Source of the DNA: Rhizobium leguminosarum bv. viciae USDA 2370
GTDB lineage: Bacteria > Pseudomonadota > Alphaproteobacteria > Rhizobiales > Rhizobiaceae
Direction of reading: 5' to 3'
DNA: 64,000 nt
Assembly: GCF_002008365.1 (NCBI RefSeq)
Contig: NZ_MRDL01000003.1
Location: forward strand, 1 to 64,000
Under the pieces are notes generated by a model. It ran no database searches. It saw nothing but the letters and a program-made list of their open reading frames with translations, and was not told where the DNA came from. Below are positions 8,622 to 15,968 of the stretch, in pieces (within the stretch, counting starts at the first letter, position 1; each line of letters begins with the position of its first letter). The translations under genes and the position numbers were made by a program.

Positions 8622-9497
8622 TTACTCGGCGGCAGCGAGTTTGTCCTGCGTCCTGGTGTCGAAGTCGCTGGCGTCGTGGCGCTCGTGCAACTGGCTCGAG
8701 GGCTCGCCGGAGAGGCGGTTGACCATCCGGCCGCGTTGCACGGCCGGCCTGCTGTGGATGGTGTCGGCCCAGCGCAGCACGTTCTTATACTCTTCCACCT
8801 GCAGAAACTCGGCTGCACCGTAGGTCCAGCCCTTCACCAACCCGCCATACCAGGGCCAGACGGCAATATCGGCGATCGTATAATCGCTGCCTGCCAGATA
8901 CTCGCTTTCGGCAAGGCGACGATCGAGCACGTCGAGCTGACGCTTCACCTCCATGGCGAAGCGGTCGATCGCATATTCGATCTTCGTCGGCGCATAGGCG
9001 TAGAAATGGCCGAAGCCGCCGCCGAGATAGGGGGCGCTACCCATCTGCCAGAACAGCCATGACAGGCATTCGGCGCGGGCGGCCGGTTCAGTCGGCAGGA
9101 AGGCGCCAAACTTTTCAGCGAGATAGGTCAGGATGGCGCCGGATTCGAAGACACGGATCGGCTTTGGCCCGCTGCGGTCCATCAGCGCCGGTATCTTGGA
9201 ATTGGGATTGACCGCGACGAAGCCGCTGCCGAACTGGTCGCCATCGCCGATCTTGATCAGCCAGGCGTCATATTCGGCACCGCTATGGCCAAGCGCCAGC
9301 AACTCCTCGAGCATGATAGTGACCTTCTGGCCGTTCGGGGTGCCGAGCGAATAGAGCTGCAGCGGATGGCGGCCGACCGGAAGCTCCTTGTCATGCGTCG
9401 GCCCTGATATCGGGCGGTTGATACTGGCGAATTGGCCGCCATTCGCCTTGTTCCAGGTCCAGACCTTCGGGGGTGTATAATCGAGAGAACCGCTCAT
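8622..9497 (-). CDS. yghU: YghU-type glutathione transferase / disulfide-bond oxidoreductase
   Basis: This 291-residue cytosolic protein has a thioredoxin-fold glutathione-binding domain at about 45-130 (YSLGTPNGQKVTIMLEEL, NPNSKIPAL, ESGAILTYLAEKFG) and an all-helical C-terminal domain. The N-terminal extension TPPKVWTW and the helical-domain WQMGSAPYLGGGFGHFY are typical of YghU/YfcG proteins. In E. coli these reduce disulfides using two glutathiones rather than conjugating. GGAG lies before the ATG. The gene stands alone between the importer terminator and a 192-bp gap with no other gene. Confidence 0.88.
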   Translation of the reverse strand: MSGSLDYTPPKVWTWNKANGGQFASINRPISGPTHDKELPVGRHPLQLYSLGTPNGQKVTIMLEELLALGHSGAEYDAWLIKIGDGDQFGSGFVAVNPNSKIPALMDRSGPKPIRVFESGAILTYLAEKFGAFLPTEPAARAECLSWLFWQMGSAPYLGGGFGHFYAYAPTKIEYAIDRFAMEVKRQLDVLDRRLAESEYLAGSDYTIADIAVWPWYGGLVKGWTYGAAEFLQVEEYKNVLRWADTIHSRPAVQRGRMVNRLSGEPSSQLHERHDASDFDTRTQDKLAAAE

Positions 9498-9689
9498 CTT
9501 TCAAACTCCTGGCATTGATCGGACAGAGCGCGACGCCGGTTGGGGCCGCCGCATTTTTCCTGACATAGCAGAGGCGATGAGGTTTTGTCAGAGGTGTCGG
9601 AGAAGGTTCACACAATCGTCAGAGTGTTGGAAAGCCCATGGCTCCATCTCTCATATTCGGTTGCTGCGACTATTGCTTGACCATTGCGA

Positions 9690-10541
9690 TCAGTTTTCGG
9701 TTCCCGAGGAAGCGATGATCTCGTCCAGCTGTCCGACGAGCACGCGGCTGCCCTCCACGTCGCCAGCCATCCTGGCAAAGAGGTCCGCCATGCCGCGGAA
9801 GATGGTCGCCGCCGGATCATCGTCTCCAAGGAAATCGGCAATCTCCTGCATTTCGGCGACCCATCGATAGGCCTTCGGGTACATGTCGGGAATGGATGTC
9901 GACAGCTTGCGATCGACGTCCGGAAGGCTTTCGGAGAGTTCGGCTTTCAGGCTTTCGGCAGCACCCGAACGCGATGCGGCAAGCAGCATGGCGGTGCCGA
10001 GGCCGGTAAATCCCTTGTTGATGCCGGCATAACACATCTTCAGGGCCGAGGCGGCGCCGAGCGGTCCGTCGAGCCTGCGGATCCGCAGGCCGCAATCCTC
10101 GAGCAGCCGGCTCCGCTCCGCGGTATCGCCGCTGATATAGATGGTCGGACCTGATTTGCCGGGGACCGGCGGCCCGCCGATGATCGCACCGTCAAGCACT
10201 TCGACGCCGCTGCTTTCGAAGCGTGCCGCCAACGCCTGCATCGTTTTCGGCGCAATTGCGTTAAGGTCGACGAAGGGCGGCGGGGCCGGCATCCCCGACG
10301 ATATGTCCGCGACGAGGTCGGCGACCTTGATCGCCTCCGATGGCGGAACGATCGACAGGATCAGCTCGGCCTTCGTCAGCTCCTGGCGGCCGACCGGCAC
10401 CATGCCGGCTGCCTTTGCCCGCGCAATCGTCTGCTCGCTCCTGCCCTCGAGGTAAGTCAGCACCGTGGCGCCGTGGTCGATCAGCCGTTTGGCGACAGCA
10501 CTTCCCATCGCACCCGATCCGATAATCGCAAAATTCGGCAT
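9690..10541 (-). CDS. NAD(P)-dependent 6-phosphogluconate-dehydrogenase-like protein (DUF1932)
   Basis: The 283-residue protein has an N-terminal Rossmann domain (FAIIGSGAMGSAVAKRLIDHG) of the beta-hydroxyacid dehydrogenase superfamily. The helical C-terminal domain (ALKMCYAGINKGFTGL) matches the DUF1932 group. The start at 10541 has an excellent GAGG five bases upstream; an earlier in-frame ATG at 10592 lacks one. The substrate is unknown. It is transcribed divergently from the universal stress protein gene, sharing a 211-bp intergenic region. Confidence 0.8.
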   Translation of the reverse strand: MPNFAIIGSGAMGSAVAKRLIDHGATVLTYLEGRSEQTIARAKAAGMVPVGRQELTKAELILSIVPPSEAIKVADLVADISSGMPAPPPFVDLNAIAPKTMQALAARFESSGVEVLDGAIIGGPPVPGKSGPTIYISGDTAERSRLLEDCGLRIRRLDGPLGAASALKMCYAGINKGFTGLGTAMLLAASRSGAAESLKAELSESLPDVDRKLSTSIPDMYPKAYRWVAEMQEIADFLGDDDPAATIFRGMADLFARMAGDVEGSRVLVGQLDEIIASSGTEN

Positions 10542-10651
10542 ATGAACCTCAATCAGTGACGACATCGGGTTAGAAATGTTGCTGATGGCCATGCCGTCAA
10601 CTGCGACGATTCAGCCGGAGGTTCGTTCACAAGCAGCTGGCCGTTTCATGC

Positions 10652-10674
10652 GCGCTGCCGTTGCGGCGCTTTTT
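10652..10674 (+). terminator. Rho-independent terminator-like hairpin in an intergenic region
   Basis: GCGCTGC (10652-10658), loop CGTT and GCGGCGC (10663-10669) form a 7-bp stem with one G-U pair, followed by five Ts on the plus strand. No plus-strand gene lies upstream within the gap. It would end a short unassigned transcript, or insulate the promoter immediately downstream. Confidence 0.45.
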
Positions 10675-10675
10675 C

Positions 10676-10716
10676 TTGATATTCGTCAATGCCGGGATGG
10701 TCGACACCGGTATGAT
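10676..10716 (+). promoter_or_regulatory. FixK/FnrN-type anaerobox and -10 of the stress-protein gene
   Basis: TTGATATTCGTCAA (10676-10689) fits the FNR/FixK consensus TTGA-N6-TCAA exactly and the longer TTGAT-N4-ATCAA with one mismatch. A -10-like TATGAT lies at 10711-10716, 21 bp after the box. A start near 10723 would put the box centre at about -41, the class II FNR geometry. The inverted repeat ACACCG-N7-CGGTGT (10704-10722) overlaps the -10. Regulation by FixK or FnrN is inferred from the motif and spacing. Confidence 0.6.
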
Positions 10717-10752
10717 CGGTGTTATCATTCGCATTCGAGGATATGGATTTCA

Positions 10753-11220
10753 ATGTATCGAACGATCATCTGCGGCATCGGCATGGGCTCCCGGGAAACG
10801 GCAAGCCGCCTTTTGCGTCGGGCTGCTGCGCTGGTGGATGAAGGCGGAAGCCTCGTCGTCATGCACGTCATCGAGAGTATCCCCCACCGTCACCTGACGG
10901 AGCTTCCCGAAGAATTCGAAACGACCGCGATCGTCGACGCCGAAAAGAAACTTGCATCGCTTTGTAAAGAGATGGGAGTTCCGGCAACGATCGAGGTTCG
11001 TATCGGCGTTGCCGCCTCCGTGCTCGTCTCCGTCGCAAGGCAGAAATCGGCCGATCTCATCCTGCTTTCATCCCATGTGACGGATATCACCGACTACGTC
11101 TTCTCCTCGATCGTCGACAAGGTCGTGCGCCACGCCGGGTGCTCGGTTCTCATCGACCGGCGACCCGATCCCGCGCATGAAGGCTCGGCGCCTCAAGTGG
11201 AAGACGCGCCGTTGTTTTAG
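10753..11220 (+). CDS. Universal stress protein (UspA family)
   Basis: This 155-residue single-domain Usp protein begins MYRTIICGIGMGS at 10753, where GAGGA lies upstream; an open frame to 10576 has no supporting start. Beta-strand 1 (TIICGIG), the helix with LLRRAAALVDEGG, and LVVMHVIE are typical. The ATP-binding segment GxxGx9GS is not cleanly conserved (ILLSSHVTDITDYVFSSI), so it may be of the non-nucleotide type. It is preceded by a FixK-like box and followed by the CbpA/CbpM genes, suggesting a low-oxygen or stress role. Confidence 0.82.
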   Translation: MYRTIICGIGMGSRETASRLLRRAAALVDEGGSLVVMHVIESIPHRHLTELPEEFETTAIVDAEKKLASLCKEMGVPATIEVRIGVAASVLVSVARQKSADLILLSSHVTDITDYVFSSIVDKVVRHAGCSVLIDRRPDPAHEGSAPQVEDAPLF

Positions 11221-11340
11221 TTCCGCTGCGGATTGATGAAGTCGATCAGAGCGACCGGACTCCCCTCCCCGGCGGCGGCCCGACAACCTATATCATCCCC
11301 AAGCCAACCAGCAGTATTCGCTGCCTGACCGGAGATATGC

Positions 11341-12255
11341 ATGAGCCAGGATCCATATGAGCTTCTGGGCGTAAAGCGGGATGCGACGCAAAAGGATATT
11401 CAAAGCGCGTTCCGCAAGCTCGCCAAGAAACTTCACCCCGACCTCAACCCCGGCGACAAAAAGGCCGAGGAACGGTTCAAGGAAATTTCAACCGCCTACG
11501 AGATCTTGAGCGACGAGGAAAAACGCGGACGCTTCGATCGCGGCGAGATCGATATAACAGGCGCCGAGCGGGCGCAGCGCAATTATTACCGCGACTATGC
11601 TTCAAAGAGCGGCCCTGGCGATCCCTATCACAACGGTGCCGGCTTTGCCGATTTCGGCGATGCCGACGATATCTTTGCCAACTTCTTTTCGCGCCGGGCG
11701 GGAGGCGGCCAGAACCATGGTCGTGGCCGGGACCGCCAGTTCTCCATGGAGGTCGATTTTCTCGAGGCCGCCAACGGCACCAGGACGGAAGTCAAGCTGC
11801 CGAATGGTCCGGCGCTTGACGTGCAGATCCCGCCGGGGACGCGCGACGGCCAGACCTTGCGGCTGCGCGGCAAGGGCGAACCTGGCATCGGAGGCGGACC
11901 GGCGGGCGATGCCCTGATCGAAATCCGTGTCCGCCCGCACCGTTTCTTCACGCGAGACGGTGACGATATCCGCCTGGAACTGCCGATCTCCCTCAGCGAG
12001 GCCGTGCTCGGTGGCAAGGTTCGTGTGCCGACGCCGTCCGGAGCAGTCAATCTGACGCTGCCGCCTCATTCGAACAGCGGCAAGGTGTTGCGTCTCAAGG
12101 GCAAGGGTGTTGCAAAACGCGGCGGCGAACATGGTGACGTCTACATTTCGCTGAAGATTGTGCTGCCCGACGCCCCGGATGAACGGCTGACGGCCTTCAT
12201 GAAGGAATGGGCAACAGCAAACTCCTACGATCCGAGAAAGAACATGGAGGCTTGA
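11341..12255 (+). CDS. cbpA: Curved DNA-binding protein CbpA (DnaJ-type co-chaperone)
   Basis: A 304-residue type II J protein. The J domain at residues 4-70 has the HPD motif at 32-34. There is a Gly-rich linker (SRRAGGGQNHGRGRD) and two C-terminal substrate-binding barrels (VQIPPGTRDGQTLRLRGKG, LTLPPHSNSGKVLRLKGKG). The CxxCxGxG zinc fingers of DnaJ are absent, as expected for CbpA. It stimulates DnaK and, in E. coli, binds curved DNA in stationary phase. GGAG precedes the start. The next gene, the modulator CbpM, begins two bases after its stop. Confidence 0.92.
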   Translation: MSQDPYELLGVKRDATQKDIQSAFRKLAKKLHPDLNPGDKKAEERFKEISTAYEILSDEEKRGRFDRGEIDITGAERAQRNYYRDYASKSGPGDPYHNGAGFADFGDADDIFANFFSRRAGGGQNHGRGRDRQFSMEVDFLEAANGTRTEVKLPNGPALDVQIPPGTRDGQTLRLRGKGEPGIGGGPAGDALIEIRVRPHRFFTRDGDDIRLELPISLSEAVLGGKVRVPTPSGAVNLTLPPHSNSGKVLRLKGKGVAKRGGEHGDVYISLKIVLPDAPDERLTAFMKEWATANSYDPRKNMEA

Positions 12256-12257
12256 TC

Positions 12258-12581
12258 ATGGATGATCTCGAATTCCGTCTTTACTTGAAAATCGACATCG
12301 TCCAGCTTGACCTCTGGGTCGAAGAGGGTTGGCTGATCCCGGAGACGTCAGGCGGCCAACGGCAATTTCGCGACGCCGATGTCGCACGCGCCCGGCTCAT
12401 CCTGGACCTCATGGGAAACATGGGTGTCAACGAAGCCGGCGTCGATATCGTCATGGAGCTGGTCGACGAGTTGCACGGCCTGCGGGGAACGATGGGCAAG
12501 CTGATGACCGCCATCAGCAAGCAGGAGCGGGATGTTCAGCACCGGCTGTTCGAGAGCCTCGAGGAGATCGACCGGCTTTAG
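12258..12581 (+). CDS. cbpM: Chaperone modulator CbpM
   Basis: This 107-residue protein has a MerR-like winged helix at the N-terminus (LWVEEGWLIPETSGGQRQFRD) followed by helices ending in a coiled segment. It matches CbpM, which binds the CbpA J domain and inhibits its co-chaperone and DNA-binding activity. The ATG at 12258 lies two bases after the cbpA stop, with GGAGG upstream inside cbpA. It ends 13 bp from the convergent cdsA gene with no visible terminator between. Confidence 0.88.
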   Translation: MDDLEFRLYLKIDIVQLDLWVEEGWLIPETSGGQRQFRDADVARARLILDLMGNMGVNEAGVDIVMELVDELHGLRGTMGKLMTAISKQERDVQHRLFESLEEIDRL

Positions 12582-12594
12582 CCAAAACCAGCTT

Positions 12595-13524
12595 CTACGT
12601 GGTGAACCAATAGCGGACGATGTGGAAGAACAGCGGCGCTGCGAAGGTGATGGAATCCAAGCGGTCGAGCACGCCGCCATGGCCCTCGATCACATAGCCC
12701 CAGTCCTTGGCATTGAGATCGCGCTTGATGGCCGAGAGCACGAAGCCGCCGAAGAAGCCGGCGACGACGATGACCGTGCTGATGGCTGCGGCCTGCAGCG
12801 GAGAGAACGGCGTCAGCCGATAAAGCAGTGTTCCCACAAGGATGGCCGAGGCGCCGCCTCCGACCAGCCCTTCGATCGTCTTCGACGGGCTGATATTCGG
12901 CGAGAAACGGTGCTTTCCGAGGAGCTTGCCCCAGACATACTGGAAGACGTCGCTGAGCTGCACGACCACGACCAGATAGACGAGAAGGAGCGCCGGCGGC
13001 GTGCCGGTCTCCAGCATGAGAAGTGCGGGAGCATGGCTGATCGAATAGACCGTCAGCATCAATCCCCATTGCACCCTGGCGCTGCGGGCGAGGAATTCGT
13101 TGACGTCACCCGTCAAGGTCGCCACCGCCGGCAGGATCAGGAAGGCATAGACCGGGATGAAGATCGCAAAGAGGCCGTACCACTCCGTTCCGAGCAGCAC
13201 GTAATGCAGCGGCAAGACGACGAAGAAGGACAGGAAAAGCGCCAGATGATCGCCGCGCCGCGATGGTGTCAGGGTCCAGAATTCGCGAAGCGCCATAAAG
13301 GATAGGAATGCGAACAGGATGACGGTCGCCGTGTCGCCGAGCAGGATTGCGCCGCCGAACACTGCGACCATGATCCACCAGGAGCGGATACGGGCGTTGA
13401 GATTTTGGACGGTGGCGACGGAGCCGGGCTCGGTTGCGCGCCGCTGCAGAATGAAACCGACCGCGGAGGCGACGGCAAGCAGGCCGAGGATGGCGGCCAG
13501 TACGATGGAGAAAATGCTGGTCAT
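12595..13524 (-). CDS. cdsA: Phosphatidate cytidylyltransferase
   Basis: This 309-residue multi-spanning membrane enzyme makes CDP-diacylglycerol from phosphatidate and CTP. The family signature is present near the C-terminus: SAIKRDLNAKDWGYVIEGHG followed by GVLDRLDS. A second conserved block is GKHRFSPNISPSKTIEGL. It is the last gene of a three-gene minus-strand cassette, its ATG overlapping the acyltransferase stop (ATGA). It supplies the activated lipid for the CDP-alcohol phosphotransferase encoded first in the cassette. It is probably an accessory copy beside a housekeeping cdsA elsewhere; that is inference. Confidence 0.9.
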   Translation of the reverse strand: MTSIFSIVLAAILGLLAVASAVGFILQRRATEPGSVATVQNLNARIRSWWIMVAVFGGAILLGDTATVILFAFLSFMALREFWTLTPSRRGDHLALFLSFFVVLPLHYVLLGTEWYGLFAIFIPVYAFLILPAVATLTGDVNEFLARSARVQWGLMLTVYSISHAPALLMLETGTPPALLLVYLVVVVQLSDVFQYVWGKLLGKHRFSPNISPSKTIEGLVGGGASAILVGTLLYRLTPFSPLQAAAISTVIVVAGFFGGFVLSAIKRDLNAKDWGYVIEGHGGVLDRLDSITFAAPLFFHIVRYWFTT

Positions 13525-14141
13525 GCAATGCGCCCCCCGTCCGCGAGCTCAATGACCGCGGCACGGGCGCGGGCCAGGAATTCGGTCTTTTCCTCGCCCG
13601 GTTCGACGCGGAGCGGCTTGCCGAAGCGCGCCGTGCAGGTGATCGGGACGATCAGCATGCTTCCCTTCGGCAGGATGCGCTGAAGATTATCGAGATGGAT
13701 CGGCACGAGATCGACATCCGGAAAACGGCAGGCGAGGCGATAGATGCCGCTGCGGAACGGGGCGACCTCATCGGTGGCGCTTCTCGTTCCCTCAGGAAAA
13801 ATCAGGATCGAACGGCCTTCCTCGAGCAGGCGCTCGAGAGGTTCCAGCGGATTGCTGTCGGGCAGAGGTTTGCGGTCTATCAGAACGGCGCGCAGGCACT
13901 TCTCCGCTATGAACCGGCGAAAGGCATTGGTTCCCCAATAATCTCGTGCGGCGACCGGATGGGTCAGCCGGCGCACAGGCCACGGCAGGGCAGCCATGAC
14001 GGCGACGGTATCGACATGGCTGTTGTGATTGGCGAAATAGATGCGGCGGCGGGGATCGGGCGTGCAGCCTCGCCATTCGCTTCGGGCGCCGACCAGAATA
14101 CGGACGAACAGCACGAGAAGGCGACGGACGAGCGCGATCAT
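13521..14141 (-). CDS. 1-acyl-glycerol-3-phosphate acyltransferase (PlsC-like)
   Basis: This 206-residue membrane-associated acyltransferase starts at ATG 14141. The open frame extends further, but only into the upstream gene. Motif I is NHNSHVD (H-x4-D) and motif III is FPEGTRS; the segment PIHLDN fits motif IV. It would acylate lysophosphatidate to phosphatidate, the substrate of the CdsA encoded next. Both ends overlap neighbours by four bases, indicating strict translational coupling. Confidence 0.85.
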   Translation of the reverse strand: MIALVRRLLVLFVRILVGARSEWRGCTPDPRRRIYFANHNSHVDTVAVMAALPWPVRRLTHPVAARDYWGTNAFRRFIAEKCLRAVLIDRKPLPDSNPLEPLERLLEEGRSILIFPEGTRSATDEVAPFRSGIYRLACRFPDVDLVPIHLDNLQRILPKGSMLIVPITCTARFGKPLRVEPGEEKTEFLARARAAVIELADGGRIA

Positions 14142-14773
14142 GGTCTCTCCAGCGAACGGGCAAGCGTTATCGTGCGTGTGATGCAGGTGATGAGGCTTCC
14201 GGCCGCGATGATCGCCGACGCGAGGATCAGCGACCAATTGCTGGCGGATATCAGCGTCTCGATACTCTGGGCAACGAGACCCGCGGTCAGTACCGCCATG
14301 CGGCGCTGTTTGGCCATGATGCCGCTGAAGTCTTGGGGAAGACCGACCGCTCCTCCGAAGACCCTGATATAGGCGGTGAGTGCAGCAAGCAGCGCAGCTA
14401 ACCAGCCGAGCCAGGCAAAGCCGCAGGCATAGCCGGCCGCGACAAGAAGCAGACTGTCGGCGATCCGATCGGGAAATTCATTATAGAGCGGTCCGCTCTT
14501 GGTTTTCTTGCCGCCTTCGATCGCGACCATCCCGTCGAGCAGATTACAGACGAGCCGCAACTGCACCGAGATCGCCGCACAGACCATCGCAATCGGATGT
14601 GATGTAAGCAGGATAAGCGCTGCGCCGATACCGGCAAATAGGATCGACAGTAGAGAAATGCCGTTCGGCGTGACGCCGGTGCGCGCCAGCCATGCGCTAG
14701 TGCCGATCGCCCAGGACGACGATCGGCTCGCGATCGGTCGCCGCGAAGCGTCCTCATCTTCCCCCATTTTCAT
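14138..14773 (-). CDS. CDP-alcohol phosphatidyltransferase family protein with variant motif
   Basis: A 211-residue integral membrane protein starting at ATG 14773 (GGTTGGGG upstream). It aligns with the family motif DxxDGxxAR-x8-GxxxDxxxD, but the motif is altered: Asn77 for the first Asp, Asp80-Gly81-x2-Ala84 kept, Ile85 for Arg, Gly94, Asn98 for the third Asp, and Asp102 kept. Two metal-ligand aspartates and the arginine are therefore replaced. The full context NLLDGMVAIEGGK resembles a distinct subfamily more than a decayed gene. It is first in the cassette with PlsC-like and CdsA proteins, so a phospholipid head-group transfer is likely, but the alcohol is unknown. Confidence 0.75.
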   Translation of the reverse strand: MKMGEDEDASRRPIASRSSSWAIGTSAWLARTGVTPNGISLLSILFAGIGAALILLTSHPIAMVCAAISVQLRLVCNLLDGMVAIEGGKKTKSGPLYNEFPDRIADSLLLVAAGYACGFAWLGWLAALLAALTAYIRVFGGAVGLPQDFSGIMAKQRRMAVLTAGLVAQSIETLISASNWSLILASAIIAAGSLITCITRTITLARSLERP

Positions 14774-14809
14774 TTCCCCAACCCCTATCCTCCTTGCATA
14801 TCCTGCCAA

Positions 14810-14835
14810 TGTCGTCGCGCCAAGCCGCGACGACA
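14810..14835. repeat. Perfect inverted repeat in the cassette leader
   Basis: GTCGTCGCG (14811-14819) and CGCGACGAC (14826-14834) pair perfectly around a 6-base loop, with one further T-A pair outside. It lies 37 bp before the first cassette gene and on the far side from the BMP promoter. It could be an operator or a 5' leader hairpin. No T-run follows on either strand. Confidence 0.45.
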
Positions 14836-14911
14836 CACAGGTTCGGAAAATTTGGCTGCAAACACAAGGCGCAACAGATTGAACAGCCTGATTTTTAAGC
14901 CCATTCGCTGC

Positions 14912-14939
14912 TTGACACATTTTTAGGCGCTACTATTAT
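14912..14939 (+). promoter_or_regulatory. Sigma-70-type promoter of the BMP importer operon
   Basis: A perfect -35 TTGACA (14912-14917), a 16-base spacer and TATTAT (14934-14939) lie 34 bp before the binding-protein start. A small palindrome ACCAAATGGT (14946-14955) follows at about the start of transcription and could be an operator. GGGG lies before the ATG. I saw no purine-riboswitch core in the short leader. Confidence 0.65.
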
Positions 14940-14973
14940 TTTTGAACCAAATGGTAAAAAAGGGGAACAATCA

Positions 14974-15960
14974 ATGACCAAAGATATCCTGATTTCACGC
15001 CGGGCAGTGATCGCGTCCGGCATTGCGCTTGGGGTCAGCGGCTTTGCCCCGCTGGCAAGAGCCGCCGCGCCGCTGAAGGTTGCCGGCATTCATGCGTCGC
15101 CGGTTGAAAATGCCTGGAACTCCTGTCTGCACAAGGCGCTGCAGGACGCGGCCAAGGAAGGCGTCATCGAATATGTCTTCTCCGAAGGCGTCTCCGGCAC
15201 CGATTATCCCCGCGCCATGCGTGAATATGCCGAACAGGGCAACAAGCTGATTATCGGCGAGGCCTATGCGGTGGAGAAAGAGGCCCGGCAGGTCGCGGCC
15301 GACTACCCCGATACCGCTTTTGTCCTGGGTTCGAGCGGCGAGCAGGCCGGCGACAATTTCGGCGTCTTCGGTACCTGGAACCATGACGGCGCCTATCTTG
15401 CCGGCATGCTGGCGGGCAAGATGACCAAGTCGAATGTCGTCGGTTCGGTCGGCGCCATTCCGATCCCCGAGGTCAACATGCTGATCAATGCCTTCGCGGC
15501 CGGCGTCAAGGCGGTCAATCCGGACGCGAAGCACCTCGTCTCGTTCATCGGCACCTTCTTCGATCCGCCGAAGGCTCGCGAAGCCGGTCTTGCCCAGATC
15601 GACGCCGGCGCCGACATCCTGTTCGGCGAGCGCATCGGCACCGCCGACGCCGCCAAGGAGCGCGGCATCAAGTCGGTCGGCTCGCTGATCGACTATACGC
15701 CACGTTATCCGGATACGGTGTTTGCCAACGCCATGTGGTATTTCCGGCCGATCCTGGACGCTGCGATCGCCGATGTCGCTGCCGGAAAGCCGGTCGGCAG
15801 GAACTACACGTCCTATGGCCTGATGAAGGAAGGCGGCAGCGATATCGTCTTCGTCAAGGGCGTGGCACCCGCCGATGCGGAGGCTGCGATGGAAGCCAAG
15901 CGGGCTGAGATCAAGGCCGGCACCTTCGAAGTTCCGAAGATGACGGACGAGCCGAAGTAA
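14974..15960 (+). CDS. BMP-family ABC substrate-binding protein
   Basis: This 328-residue periplasmic protein has an N-terminal signal of Tat-like form (SRRAVIASGIALGVSGF, cleavage after ARA near residue 30). The basic membrane protein (BMP/Med) fold shows in LKVAGIHASPVENAWN, LIIGEAYAVEKEARQVAADY and FGVFGTWNHDGAYLAGMLAG. Family members bind purine nucleosides, nucleobases and riboflavin-like compounds. It is first in an operon with an amidase, a NupA-type ATPase, two permeases and a cytosine deaminase-like enzyme. A nucleobase or cyclic amide ligand is therefore likely. Confidence 0.88.
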   Translation: MTKDILISRRAVIASGIALGVSGFAPLARAAAPLKVAGIHASPVENAWNSCLHKALQDAAKEGVIEYVFSEGVSGTDYPRAMREYAEQGNKLIIGEAYAVEKEARQVAADYPDTAFVLGSSGEQAGDNFGVFGTWNHDGAYLAGMLAGKMTKSNVVGSVGAIPIPEVNMLINAFAAGVKAVNPDAKHLVSFIGTFFDPPKAREAGLAQIDAGADILFGERIGTADAAKERGIKSVGSLIDYTPRYPDTVFANAMWYFRPILDAAIADVAAGKPVGRNYTSYGLMKEGGSDIVFVKGVAPADAEAAMEAKRAEIKAGTFEVPKMTDEPK

Positions 15961-15968
15961 TTCGGCTC

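Noticed and set aside
14940..14973. Possible purine riboswitch before the BMP gene
   Set aside because: The leader is too short after the -10 to hold the aptamer, and no conserved core was seen.
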